Assembly (NCBI GenBank): GCA_015680685.1
Contig: MNCI01000270.1
Span: forward strand, 755,854 to 819,853
Origin: Gnetum montanum
Lineage: Eukaryota > Streptophyta > Gnetopsida > Gnetales > Gnetaceae
Direction: 5' to 3'
DNA: 64,000 nucleotides
Shown: positions 24,440-36,592 of the stretch, one piece after another
Numbering within the stretch: position 1 is the first letter of the stretch
Layout of the letters: every line of letters begins with the position of its first letter
Program-made: the position numbers and the translations under genes
The notes under the pieces: generated by a model
Database searches by the model: none
What the model was told of the DNA's origin: nothing
Seen by the model: only the letters and a program-made list of their open reading frames with translations

Positions 24440-26639
24440 GGATTTGGGCAATCTGTTATTAATGTAGGATAGGTGTTGAACAGATGTGATGGCACGTTTA
24501 AAGCTAGCGTAGCTGGTGCATCGGCCAGTGTGTTATCATTTCATGGCACATGTTGGGCATCGATGGTCATGAACCGCTTTAGAAGATCTTTAGCCATATC
24601 GCAGTAGGGCTGTAAATGCGCAGCCTTGTAGGCGTAGACCCCTGTGATCTGATATATGACAAGCATCAATTCACCCCTAATTGCCAGGTGTCAAACATCA
24701 AATTCTCTGGCCGTTAATAATCCCTTTAGGATTCCCTCGTACTCTGCCACATTGTTCGTATAGGAAAAGGTCAAGCGATAAGCATGAAGACGCACATCCT
24801 CAGGTCATAGCGTAATAGCTGTAGCAGCGCTGCCACCTCTAACAGTTGAAGCTCTATCAAAGTATAACGTTGCTTCGAGGCCTGTTGAGATAGGGCTTAA
24901 ACTATGTACATGTTCATCTGGAAATTCAAGCTCTATGGTTGCCTGACTGTCAATAGGTGATGTTATTAGTTGGTCAGCTATTGCTTGGCCTTTCATAGAA
25001 GATTGACCAATGTAATGCAGATCGAATTCTACCGTGATAGCTTTCCAATGAGCTATTTTGCTACTTTCGTATAGATTATGCATAATGGCTCTAAGGATGC
25101 TATTTTTACAGATGATGTTAACCTGACTACGGAAGAGATAGTGCCTACATTTATTTAGTGTAAATACTAATGCTAGGTAATTACGCTCTACTTCATTGTA
25201 CCTTGTTTCATACGCACATAGGACATGACTCAAGTAGTAGATGGGTACTTTTGACCCGTCGCTCCTCTTTTGACAGAGTAATGCGGCTAAGGTTACATCC
25301 GAGGTTGCAAGGTAAATGTAGAACGGCTGATCCCTTTGTGGTGGGAATACCATTGGTAAGCGTTGAAGTTCCTATTTTAGGCTATCAAAAACATGCTGGC
25401 AATCGTCTGTCCACTCGAAATTAACACCTTTCATAAAGAGATGCTGCATAGGGTGAAATTTATCTATTAATATCAAGATGAACAGCTTGATAAACTATAA
25501 TCGTCCTTGTAGCCCGCATAATTGTTTGAGTCTGTGGGAGGCGTCAACTTGACAATGGCTTTGACCTTATCAGGGTCTACTTGTATGCCAGTTTTGGACA
25601 CCACAAACCCCAACATGCGTCCAGTTTTGACTTCGAATACGCACTTCTTTGGGTTAAGCCGTAGGTTGTATTTGGAGCATCTTTTAAGGACTAATTCCAA
25701 GTCCTCTGAATGATCTTCCGATTTCATAGACTTAACAGCTATGTCATCAACATAATCATTCAGTCTTCCTAGTAGATACTCACTAAAGATGTATGTCATA
25801 GCCTGTTGATACATTGCTCCAGCATTTTTCAAACCAAAAGGCATCATGGTATAGCAAAAGGTCCCCCAGGGCATCATGAACATTGTGGTCGGTTGATGTT
25901 CTGGGTTGATGCGAATCTAATTATAGCCTGAAAAACCATCCATGAAGGATAGAAGCACATGCCTAGCCGTTGTATCGACTAGCTGGTCAATACTTGGTAG
26001 TGGAAAGTTGTCCTTAATTGTGGCTTTATTTAAATCTCAGAAGTCTATACAGATGCGTATACTTCTGGTCTTCTTTGGGACAACTACAATGTTAGACACC
26101 CAATCCGAGTAATCAACCACGCGGATGAAACCAGCCTAATATAGTTTGGTGATCTCATCACACACTGCTAGCATGATTTCTGGTTTGATTTTTCATGTTT
26201 TTTTCCTAATTTCTTTGATATGTGGTTCTAATATTAGGTTATGTTGAATTAACCTAGGATCTAGTCCCGACATGTCTTCATATGACCATGAAAATACTAT
26301 GACGTTGCCCTGGAGGACCTGTTTTATAGTGTCATGCATTTTCTAGTCTAGTAGAGAACTAACCTTAAGAGTTTTGCACTCACCTCTATGCGTAACGATA
26401 GAAACCTCGCTGAGGGGGTCTTCGGTTATGTCTCCAGCCTCCAGGTCTAGTGTGTGTGTCGATTGTTCTGGCCATTCTGGAGACATTTTCGATGTGGCTA
26501 TGGTTACATCATCGAGGAAAGGGGGTGTTTCTACTAGTGTAAAATCAAATTGCCTAACTATTCTCCCGTAGGGACCTATTAGAGTCAGGGGTGCTAAAAA
26601 CGTTGCGTCCATTTGCCAATCATCCTGCAAAATCGCCAA
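24440..26639 (-). pseudogene. Family III pol: RT, RT-RNase H and archaeal-type RNase H
   Basis: Order on -: protease-RT linker (26639-26343; GPYGRIVRQFDF, DITEDPLSEV); a TAG; RT with EDMSGLDPR, VVDYSDWVSN, PWGTFCYTMMPFGLKNAG and catalytic YVDDI (near 25755). The RT-linked RNase H at 25353-25060 has lost its first Asp (YLATSDV). The archaeal-type RNase H has FDRAST (Gly changed to Arg) near 24850, NNVAEYEG near 24740, and ends near 24500. Stops include TGA at KKT*KIKPE and at CIDF*DLN, codons that are also TGA in family II. The RT palm is otherwise well kept. Confidence 0.9.
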
Positions 26640-27057
26640 ATGCGTAAATAATTAGGAGAGAACATGATGTGGTGTCGTCGAGCGTGAAAGTCTAACTAAA
26701 TTTTAAATTTCGTGAATAGCTTGTAATTAATGAGACCTGATTACGAGGAGATAAGATACAGTAGTTTAGGGTCATTTCGGACCGTAATGTGTGTGATATC
26801 TGATGCAATTAATGCCTTGATTCTCAGGTTCTAGCTCATACTGACACCAGCATTTAGGCAAGTCTCACTAGAATTAGGTATTAAGTCGGTTAAATTTTGC
26901 ATATAAGTAAGCAGTTTTCATTTGGAATAGGCTGTTTGCTATCTCGAATTTGAATTCTTAGCTGTTACAAAGAGAAAGGGAGAGGAGCAGAAGATTGGAA
27001 CGCGTCATTTGTAAAGGCGTAAAGGTGTAAAAGTGTGAAGGTGTTAAAACTGTAACA
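26640..27057 (+). other. 5' flank of the antisense gene (family III)
   Basis: About 420 bp between RT coding sequence (-) and the antisense start codon (+). It holds a run of GCGTAAA/GTGTAAA repeats (27012-27045) like the TACGCT motifs of the LTRs. It would have to contain the antisense promoter; I see no clear TATA box. Confidence 0.4.
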
Positions 27058-30000
27058 ATGGTGCCTAAAGTGAGAGGGAAGAACGTGAAATTGACCAAGA
27101 TTGATGAGGTGCAAGGGAGCCTGCAGCATGCTTCGCAGGCAGTGGTTGAAGTGAGAGACCCTATGCCTTTGAATTGGTAGGCCATCCCTTGCTTATTCAT
27201 GTTACTTTTGCAGTGTTTCCTCTTGTAGTATCGTCTGTGTAAATTAAAATTTTAGACTATAGACCTCGCATTAAAATGAGGGTTTATACACTAGGATTGT
27301 GTCTATCGCCATTGCCAGGGACAAACCTTGTACTGTTGCAAGGGTTTAGGTGATTTCGGCATGAATAGCTAAGTGTAATCTGTAGATTTTCTGTATTTTA
27401 AGCATGCAAATCTGAATCTAGACGTTGATGTGTTTATTATTTTGTTTGTATAGTATCATGTTAAAACCCTTCTTAATCATCTTAGATATAGTCGGGGTTT
27501 TATGCTGTATAAACCCGATCGTACCTAATGTTCCTCCCCCTCACACTCGGTTGCATGGGAGGGTCATATGGTTCCGAAAGGATGCGCTGGAGTTTCTGCA
27601 GTTTTTAGTGTGTAACTACAGTGTTATTGTATGGTCACACCTGTTGGGAGATATTGCTGGCGCCATTTTGGAACACCTGTTAGTGGGTTCCACGCAGGGA
27701 ATTTTGGCTTTCTTAACAAACGGGGCTATCGACACTGGTCGCCCCCAGGACCGCGAACGTAGCACTAGAGGGTTGAGGTGCTTAAGTTGGATCTGGAAAA
27801 TGGCTCAATTTAGCTATTACCATGCATACAACACTTTTTTCATGGCCCATCACATCTCGACTTACTTTGAGAACCCACCAGGCACAGTATATTATTCAAG
27901 GGGGTAAGTGGTTTTATTGGCGGTATTGTCATTATATGTCTATTGTCTATTTTTTTTCTTGTAAAGCATAAGATAAGCATATGTGGTATGGTACAGGTTT
28001 TTTATCCATGAGAAAAAATTAGTAGGTGATAATGTTACGTTAACTTGGACCAAGACGGCAATAAAGGCATTTACCTCGACTAGCAACGTACGTGTTGGTG
28101 TAATGGAGCAAACCTTCGACATTCATGAGTACCTCACCAGTTATGCTGATGCTTTCTAGAATTGCCATAATCTCAGGTGGTTACATGAAGAATGGGCTTT
28201 GGATCCGACCCTTACCATTGCAGATGTGCAAAGGAAACTTCCTCCATTTCCTTTGCATTTGGACCTAGTAAACTTACTGTATATTTTATTGTTGCATAGC
28301 GTAATTGTGAATCATGAATGTTGCACGATAGTGTTTTTTGACATGTGTCTTGCGTTGTTCAGTCAGGGAATCCTGGGAGATTACCCTTACAATTTTCAGC
28401 CATGAGGCGAATACCCTTCTCTTCCGTTATGGCAACATCAAGGAGGCACAACGCTGGATCGGCCATGCGGCAGCCCCAGTTGCGTTGGTCACCAAGCTAC
28501 AGGAAGCGAGGCTAATGCATTTATTTTTGGCCATAACCCCTGATGTCCCTACCAGTGAAATGTTAACCCTGGTCAACTCCTTCAATGAAAGGGCTGAGCG
28601 CTTTTGTATGCGCATGCATCATGTACGTGTAAATTTTGATATTGATACTCACCTTTTTGTAGACTTTTTCGGCATCCCCTCTGACGGCCTTCCCATAGAG
28701 GAAAAGGCAAAGAGGAGCCTCTCCTATCAGGAGTGGCTGGAGGAGTGGCTAGGGGCCAAGAAGGAGGCTAAGGGGATCCCTTGTGAGAAGATCAAACCAG
28801 AGATCGCCAAGATGATTTATCCCCTATTCCAGGCCCAAGCTTTCCCCAAGACACTCTTGCAGGGGAGGTTCTTTACGATAGAACAGACCCATATCATGCG
28901 GGAGGTTATGGAGGAAGGGACCCAATTTGACTAGGCAAACTACTTTGCTGAGGGGTTATGCACTGAAATGATTAGGCTTCACCAAAAGCTTGATTCTCAT
29001 TTCAATGTGCATTTCTCCTTCTTCATAGCTTGCCTTCAGCGTTTTGCCGAATTTTTGGTTATCCAAAGGAATGGGGTCTGGGTGCAGCAAGAACGAGACC
29101 AGCTATCCAAGCCTTGGATTACCCACATTTTTGGCACTACCCAAGGACAAGATCCCCCAGAGGGGATTGGCGAATCTCTATCTGTAATGACCAAGGATTT
29201 GGCGGTGTCTCGAGTGTGGGGCCTTGACAGTGTAGGCGGGGTGATTCCCACTTGCATTGGCAATGCCTCGCGAGGAAAATTCTTGGTGGCTAAAATTGTA
29301 GAGCCTTCGGCTCAGCGTAAAATGCCTCGCTTAACTAAGGTCCGTGTGGAGCCAGCAAGTGGCATAGGCCGAACCACGCAAGTCATAGTTTAGCGAAGTA
29401 AACCTCTGCCTGGTAAGCATAAAAGAAACGTGGTGAAAGTTATTGTATTACGCAACTCTATTCAGTAGATTTTGAATCGTTTAAATGTGTTATATGATTT
29501 GGATAGTGATGCTTGTGGAGCGGTTGACCCCTAAGATAGGGGTAATGATATTGAGTCATGGGGAAGGGGCCCCAGTTTTGGAAGAGGAGGCCCCAGCTGC
29601 TAGGATAAGCGATGCACAAACTCTTATGCGTGAGGAGAGGGAGGAGGCGGAAGATGTTGATGCACTCCCCACTGTAACGGGCAGAGGTATGGAGTGTGTT
29701 GGATGTCTTGAGGAGTTTTTTTAATAATTAGGATTTTTAACTAAATTATGCTACAGGTAAAGAAGGTGCATCCACGCCCGCCGCTGTGGGTAGAACATGG
29801 AGGGAGTTTCCTGACAAGTTTGCCTTCATGGAAGACGTTGTCAACAATATGATCGAGCGCCTTGAGCTCGTTGATCCTGGAGCTAGTATGTTATAGCTAT
29901 AATGGGTTTATTTTATTAGAAAGTGGTAATGTTTCATTTATGTTGATAATGTTTGCTGTCAGGAGCTCACCTTCGATGGGACCCAACAGAGCCCATTGAT

Positions 30001-30478
30001 TTGGACACAGTGGAGCCTCCATCTGATAGGGCAGTCGTGCCACACAACATTTATGAGGAGATGTGTAAATGTGCGTTATGCTCGACTCGCTCCTTGTGGG
30101 AGAGTAAAAGTATCAATGAAGACCTCTGGAAAAGGCTGTAGAGGTCAGAGAGGGAAAAGGAATCTCTGGCCAAAGAGGTCGGAGACTTAAAATCACGATG
30201 TGAGTTCCTACAGGCACAGAAAATAGGTGAGAAGGACTAACGCATAGCTGTTATTGACTACTCCCACTACTGGACTGCAGTCAAGAGTAGTGTGCAAACC
30301 AGTCAGGAGTTGGTGGAGCAGCGAATGCAAATAGAGCTGTTATCTCAGAAAAGCCAAGACTGGAAGAATTTCTGTGCAAGCGTGCAAGAGTGGGGGCAGA
30401 AGGAAAAAGATCACAAGCATCTGTATAAGCGAGAGTGTCTCACTTATCGTCAACATTACCGTGATTCTACCATGATTT
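27058..30478 (+). pseudogene. Antisense multi-exon gene of family III: FCP1-like pseudo-phosphatase, helical region, coiled coil
   Basis: Exons inferred by comparison with the copy at 55657-59643: 27058-27176, 27454-27903, 27997-about 28267, 28363-29412, about 29467-29686, 29757-29885 and 29963-30478. Donors include GTAGGC, GTAAGT, GTAAGC, GTATGG and GTATGT. Exon 2 matches an FCP1/NIF HAD phosphatase: hydrophobic strand with ILDIVGVL in place of DxDGTL, WFRKDALEFLQFL, VIVWS, and NTFFMAHH before a conserved NPPGTVY. Both acidic motifs are degraded. Exon 4 holds a long helical region (FNERAERFCMRMH, FPKTLLQG, FAEFLVIQR) I do not recognise. Exon 7 is Glu/Lys/Gln-rich, probably coiled coil. In-frame stops occur near 28160, 28932, 29391, 30139 and 30238, so this copy is probably inactive. 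Confidence 0.72.
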
Positions 30479-31144
30479 GATTGATTGGGATTGAACAATG
30501 GTTATATGAATGTTGAAAAGACTAGCATTAAGATCTTTTGTATGGTTTTAAATGCTATTTATTTTATTTATTGGCTTTATTTCTTTATTTGCAAAGCATA
30601 AATGTAGTTGTCAAAGGTTTAGAATAAGTTACGTTGTTGTAAAATGGAATTGCTAGTTTAAGGCCATTGCGGGCCGTCACTAGTTTTAGGCCATAGCGGG
30701 CCATCACTAGTTTTAGGCCGTTGCGGGCCATCACTAGTTTTAGGCCATTACAGGCCATCTGCATAATTTTGGAAGCATAATTGATAATGTACATTTCTGC
30801 ATAATTGCACTAAAATGATCGACAAGCGTAAATAGCATATATAAAAAAATGTGAATGGCGTAATGAATAGCAAGCGTAAAAATGTATGTATATTTTAAAG
30901 AGGATTGACAATGGAAAATGCTAAGCGTAAAAGGAAAAATTAGTAAAGACGTGAAGATGCGTAAATGCCATTCAGATCAATCACTAATTCGTAATTGTTT
31001 CTTGATGGCTTTTACGTTCAATGATGCATAAGGGCGGGGAGATTTGCGGCTTGACTCTTCCATACCATCATCCTAAAATGGCAGGTTGGCCCAGGCTAGA
31101 CTATCATCATTCGTTTTGGTCTGTTCAGGGGTTCGAAGATAGGT
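30479..31144 (-). repeat. Noncoding junction with minisatellite between protease and antisense gene
   Basis: At 30640-30770 there are about four units of 27-28 bp, on - reading ATGGCCTAAAACTAGTGATG. The unit resembles the TATGGCCTTAAACTGCCA array at 60080-60255 in family II. Around 30825-30990 there are repeated AAGCGTAAA motifs. The pol frame seems to fade near 30960, which marks one edge of the insert that splits pol. Confidence 0.7.
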
Positions 31145-32446
31145 CTAATCATCAGATTTTTCTATCTCTAAACCCCGTTCTTCTTCGATATTGTTGACAT
31201 TCCTGGGGGTGATTTCGTCACCATGTATTACAACCTCTCCCCCTGCATAAGGTAGGTGTATTTCCTGGTGTATTGGTGACGAAATCGCCCTCAGTTGGGC
31301 TAACCAGGGCATCTCCTCAATGACAAGGAATGTAGCGTCCATTGGGAATTGATCCCCTGCCACAAATTCAATGCGCACCGTCCCCTTGACCTGAACCCAT
31401 GCTCCGTTGAACGACTTTACGCACGTTGTCGTTGTGGGACTGATCTGGTTGACCAAATCCAACCTGTCCATAATGGAATAGGGAATGACATTTGTAGCTG
31501 CGCTGTCGTCCACGTGTACCCTCCAGATTCGATATTGACCAACCCAGATGGTGATAAACATGGGTTCAGCTGTCACTTGACCTTTCTCAGGATCATCTTT
31601 GATGCATTCATCATGAAAGGTCAACGAGGTAGGTTTTGGTCACTCAGCATTGGAAGAAAACATGACAGTGTGTATCACTTCCTCCTCCGCTGGTAAGCTC
31701 TCCTCCACAGGTAAGGATGTCAGCATGTGAACCATGGCCTCACGGTGTTTTTGAGATGTCATGAGCAAGTCATAGAGGCTCAGCATTGTATTTTTTTGTT
31801 TCAGAGCCTGTTTGACCTACGTAAACACGTCGAGGAGATCTCGTTCTCTACTGGCTTATCTGTCCCCTCTGTCTTCTTCCATTCTCCCCAAGAGACGAAT
31901 CTCCTGAGGTGCAACAGCGTTGGCCGGAGGGTTGCTCTTTTCCTTGCCAAGGGGAGGTGGCTGTGTTTCTGTACCCTTGTCCTGCCCATGAGGCACGGGC
32001 AAAGGTACAGAGGCCAGGGGCTTAGGCTTAGCGAAGCCTAGCGTAACGTGGTTTTTGGCCACATTAACAGATGCATCTCCTTCCCTTTGTTTATTGGGTG
32101 GTGGTTGGTGATTTGTATTAGAAGCTTGCCCCTATATAAAAGGGGTAGCTGGTGATTTTGATACCCTGAGAATGAAAGGCACCTTAGGTGTGGGTGCGGA
32201 CATAGCCGTGACTTTACTGTTACTGGGAGGTTGAGTTAAATCTGGAGAAGGCACCCAAATGATGAAGGGTGGCCTTGAGACATCACTAGCTGCCAGTGAA
32301 AAGCTTGTCCCCCTTGGTGAGCTGGTAGGTACACGCAAAACAAAAGGTTGTTTGGGTAGTACTTTCCTCTCATCGTCTGTACTTACCACGTTGATTGTGT
32401 ATGGGGCGTCATTTGCATTTAATTGATCCTTGTACACATGCAACAC
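31145..32446 (-). pseudogene. Family III protease with upstream gag-pol linker
   Basis: The retropepsin core is at 31624-31145: VHVDDSAATNVIPYSIMDRL, where the usual Asp-Ser/Thr-Gly is Asp-Ser-Ala, then MDATFLVIEE and the C-terminal segment. Upstream (32446-31640) is a Pro/Ser-rich linker followed by NTMLSLYDLLMTSQKHREAM, a segment typical of Tat gag-pol polyproteins. Stops at 32130, 31817 and near 31625 interrupt it. Protease cuts the polyprotein during particle maturation. It is separated from RT by the antisense gene, an unusual layout. Confidence 0.82.
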
Positions 32447-32509
32447 CTAGTTTTCTAGACATGTTGGACTACTTCCGTCTAGTCTGAGTGAACCATCATC
32501 AATCATGGA

Positions 32510-34757
32510 TTAAATATCATCTTTCAATGCCCAGCAGTAATCTGTATCATGACCATACAACTGGTGGTAGTCATAGAAGTGGTCCAGCCTGAAGGACCTT
32601 GGGACTGGTGGTTCGTCAGGTAGGGCTAAAGAGGGATTCTTTAGCAGTTCATAATGATGACTGTGATGCTTCAGAGATTCTTTGGATACCTTCTTAGGCT
32701 GAATGTATCCTGCCCATAATAGTTGCTTCAACAATTCTGAGTGTTTTACAGGGAGGGTTGTATACTTTGAACGATCTTTACGCTCAAGTTTGGTTTTGGC
32801 TGGGGGGGCTTTTCAACGGCAAATGTGTCTTGGCTGGTGCTGCTCGCACTAGCCGTGGTCTCGGGAGATGCCATAGGTGCTTTCTTGTTTTTTTTCTTGG
32901 TGCCCTATGCCAATGCAGCTACCGTTGTTGTTGTTTTTTTGCCTTTATCCTTACCCTTGTTGTTAGCATTTTTATAGGCGACATACGCCGAGTCTTTTCT
33001 AGCCTCCATTGCATCTTGGATGCTTTTAGTTTGGGCAAAGGCCTGATGTAACGAGCTTGGGGAAAGGTAATAAAACTTAGACTTAATGAAGTCATTAACT
33101 ACTCCTTTGAATATGGCCAACAAATGGGCCTCTGTGATTGGCTCACGGATTTCGTTCAAAGTAGCACTCCATCACTATATGAACTTTTGGACTGGTTCGA
33201 GCAAGTCCTGTTTCACTCCCATAAGTTGATCTAATGTGACCTCCGACTTTAGGTTGTATTTAAAGCGAATCACAAATTATGTCAAGAGCTCTTCCAAGGT
33301 TGAGATGGAAGAGTGAGGGAGGGCTTGATACCAATCCAAAGCTTTCCTTGCCAAAGACATCGCAAAGACGCGGATGATTGTATGAGGCCATTGTTGTAGC
33401 AACAAGGATTCAGATCTGAAGGTAACTAGGTGAGCGTTCGGATCTCCCTCCCCATTATATTTAGTGAAATGGGGTAAAGACATCCCTAGGGGCAATGACA
33501 GCATGGGGACTGCTGGACTAATGGGATCATCCTGATAGAAATCCATGATCTGTATAGTGTCTGAGCCAGCAGCGTTAAGGCGTCTAACCTTCTCAATGAG
33601 GGTCTGAATAAGTAAGAAACCTTGATCCAAACCTGTTGATGAAGATGTCTACACAAGAGGGGCATGGGTTGACCTAAAGGAGCTATGCTAGGCAATGGGA
33701 ACGGAGGGATGGTTTGGCTAGCCACTGGTGCTTCGGGGATCCCTGCAGACGGAGGTGCCTGTGAGGACCACCACCCACCGATTTGAGAAGAGAGATTGGC
33801 CACCGCCGGCTATGTAAGATAGGGATGATAAGGATATTATGGGCCCATTTGTGGAACATGCGTTGTGGGTGCAGCGAAGGGTTGCACACCATATACCGCA
33901 GACTGGTTATGTTGTGCCACGGGAATGATCCACTGACTCGCGGTGGGCTGTTAAGCATATATCTGTGGCTGAACGAAGGCTGTGGCCTGTTGGCTTGGAG
34001 GGTGAGGCAACGATAAAGTTTGTGCCAAATTTTGCATCAAGCAAGTTGTAAACATGGCTTGAGGTTGGATCTGAGGGATGTAATGAGGCGCGGTGGATGC
34101 AGGGACCACCGACGGAATGCTGATTACGCGTGGTGATGAGACCGTCCCTAGGTTATTTTGGGCTGGTATTTGCACCTACAAGACGGATGACTGCGTAGTG
34201 GCCTGAGGGATGATAGGAATGTGAGCTTGCATGGTCATGGTTGGATTAGGAGGGGCGGCTTCTCCCACAAAAGGAAATAGGAGATTTATGTACATATGGG
34301 GGCTGAGAGTGTGGTATGAATTTTCAGACTAGGCTGCAAGTTCATCTTCCTCTTCTTCCCCGTTTTGAGGTTCCAGCATAGACTGTGTAGCCTGGCTCTC
34401 AGCCATGACCAATTGTGTTATGATTTTGTGATAATGTTTTGTCAAGGGGATGATTTCGTAGGCGGTTTGGGTGAAATCTTGACCCCCTCTGTGGATCAGG
34501 TTAAAGTTTCTTTTTGCTTCGATCTCGGCTTAGATGAGAGCAAGCTTTGCCTGAATGTTGATGCAAATGAAGTTGTACTCCTTAGGGGCCACGATGGTAA
34601 ATACAAGGTCTTTGCCTTGTAACCTCAACAAATGACGTGATGGTCCCTGAGGTCCTATAACACCAGAGGCTGGTCCGGTGGCGGTGATGGGATTCACAGA
34701 TGTGGCACCCGAGTCAGTTGTGGTCATTGCGGCTGTGGTTGTGTATGTAGAATCCAT
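32510..34757 (-). pseudogene. Family III gag
   Basis: ATG at 34757 (MDSTYTTT). A Pro/Gln/Thr-rich N-terminal half runs to about 33700 with several stops and a frameshift near 33620. Then comes the conserved capsid region: MDFYQDDPISPAVP, KYNGEGDPNAHL, MSLARKALDWYQALP, KYNLKSEVTLDQL. A basic Lys-rich segment lies near 32920. Near 32580 is a Tat-type zinc-knuckle-like motif FYDYHQLYGHDTDYC, with the first Cys replaced by Tyr. Gag forms the particle and packages element RNA. About 230 bp of leader separate ATG from PBS. The capsid half matches the family II gag at 54963-55470. Confidence 0.85.
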
Positions 34758-34988
34758 TGGTCAAACGGATTAACGACGACAAGTGACTAGATCTGAAAAG
34801 TGATGGACAGAGAAGATCGCAATTTAGGCTTTCTACCCTGTAGGATTCCAAAGGAACCGTTACAGTGACTGATCTACACTGCACTATTTTCCGTAAACTT
34901 CCCTAGAGGTTTTACATTTATATTTTTAGAAACACGGGCATAGATCACTAATAGGGCTACCCGTAACAAATATGAATTCGAGCCTAGG

Positions 34989-35005
34989 CCCTCCTTCTAG
35001 CGCCA
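34989..35005 (-). other. Primer-binding site of family III
   Basis: On -, TGGCGCTAGAAGGAGGG starts a few bases inside the 5' LTR. Family II has TGGTGCTAGAAGGAGGG in the same place (53256). I cannot name the primer tRNA with confidence. Confidence 0.7.
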
Positions 35006-35011
35006 GAAAAT

Positions 35012-36592
35012 TGTAACGACGGAAAATGTCGATAGCTGGAAAAATACCAAACAAAATCAATGTACACAGTTTTAACCATGGATTCGTGTGAGGGCTGTGT
35101 TGGAGAAAACGAATCCGTAGTGCCCTGAACGGTCTTGTCGATCAGACAGGGACTTACTTAATTAGTAAATCAACGAAGATTATAGGTGTTTCGTGGAACG
35201 ATTTGATTCGATAAATCACGAAAGGAGAGGAAAACGATGTAGATAAATTGCAATAATGGCAACGTTAACACAACAAAGGGAATCAGATTTAAAAGAAATG
35301 CATGATTTCAAGATCTGTACTTTGACCTGAAGAAACGAATATTTTTGTATACAAAGTTACAATGGGAAGACTCTAATTACCTTGCACAGAACATACACAA
35401 AACAATAAGAAAACTGTTCAACAAGGAGTACAGAATGGAGTTCGATCTACCTTGTAAGCCAGAGATGGGATGCAAGGAAGGTCAAGCTCTGATGTCTATT
35501 CATCAAATGTTTCTGATCAATGAGCCTTACAAACCACACTAGATGATCTCTCGACCTCTGATCTACTCTTTTTGCCTTCGATAGTCTCTACTCAAAGCTG
35601 CTAATGATCGCCAATGGAGAGAGTTGTGTTTTCACCAAAGGATTGATCGCTCCTACTGCAAAAATGCTCAAGTGAAATGTCTTTTGTCTCTGCTAGAAGG
35701 TGATGTTGCCAAAAGCTATAGATGTTGCCTAGGTGTCCCTGTGTTTCTTCACCAACTAGAGTATTTATAAGTTCGACAACATATGGAGAAAGCATGACCC
35801 TGATGACACGTGTCCTGAACTTTTAATACACCGTTGACCTGGTAAACTTTATGTTGAAGTTGGCTACATCGCGTTACCTTTCGGGAAGGGGAGCGAAATA
35901 CGTTGTCGACCACTTCTGCCAAAGCTGCTTCATGATTACGCACAATACACTTATCAGCGTATTGTGCGTGTGGATAGTAGGTGTGTAACTGCTTTATCCG
36001 GCTTTATGCTACATCACACTTGCTTATGCTACGTCGCGTGGAGAAGCGTAATAGAGTATAGGAGTAGTTGATGCCAGCTATTTTACGCTCATTTACACCG
36101 CAAAGCGTAATAGAGCGTAAAAATGGTTAAGTTTACAACGAGTTATGCTTGTCCACGTTGTGTAGTGTAATAAGCGTAAAGTGACCAATCTGCAAAGAAA
36201 AGAAGTCAATCTGCAACTCTTCCTTGTATCCTGACTTTGTCTTCTTTGAAGCTCGTTACGCTGCTCTACGTAACGAAGCATAAACTTGGCTCTGAGCCAA
36301 AGACTTAGCTGAATATGTGACAAGTTTTAAGCTTTAAACTTCGTCAAAACTGGTGAAGTAAGTTGCTTTCTGATATCGGGATATGCTAAACAGAATCACA
36401 CTGAGCGGCATTACACTTTGTTGCATAATGCAACGTAAAGAGAGAAAACAAATTTTAAAATCTGTGAAAAACTCGGAGACTTGATTCTACGTGCCTCTTT
36501 TCTTTGTTTTGTCTTCTGAATTGTTGTCGCAAACCTTCGCCTGAATCGCAAATCTTCGCCTGAGGACGATTCACGATTTCTACGGTGTTTCA
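35012..36592 (-). repeat. 5' LTR of family III element (1581 bp)
   Basis: On + TGTAACGACG...GGTGTTTCA, so on - it runs TGAAACACC...TACA. It holds the TTACGCT/AGCGTAA array at about 35870-36430 and a TATA box on - at 35761-35770. Promoter activity would drive the element leftwards. Confidence 0.9.
35761..35770 (-). promoter_or_regulatory. TATA box of the family III 5' LTR
   Basis: GTATTTATAA on + gives TTATAAATAC on -. The matching site in the 3' LTR (20588-20597) is mutated. Confidence 0.55.

Larger units (their letters stand above)
19839..36592 (-). mobile_element. Complete family III Tat-type element, 16,754 bp, with antisense gene
   Basis: On - in 5' to 3' order: 5' LTR (36592-35012), PBS (35005-34989), gag (34757-32510), protease (to 31145), minisatellite (30770-30640), an antisense multi-exon gene on + (27058-30478), RT/RNase H/archaeal-type RNase H (26639-24440), integrase (24439-23156), minisatellite (23130-22560), 3' noncoding region, purine tract and 3' LTR (21423-19839). 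Flanks ACTAT (19834-19838) and ACTAC (36593-36597) make a 5 bp target duplication with one change. The target was the gag of the family IV element. Stops and frameshifts are scattered, so it is non-autonomous now. Confidence 0.93.

Noticed and set aside
31349-34016. Several + ORFs of 60-115 codons across the family III gag-protease region
   Set aside because: They lie opposite the clearly homologous gag and protease on - and show no family resemblance; shadows.
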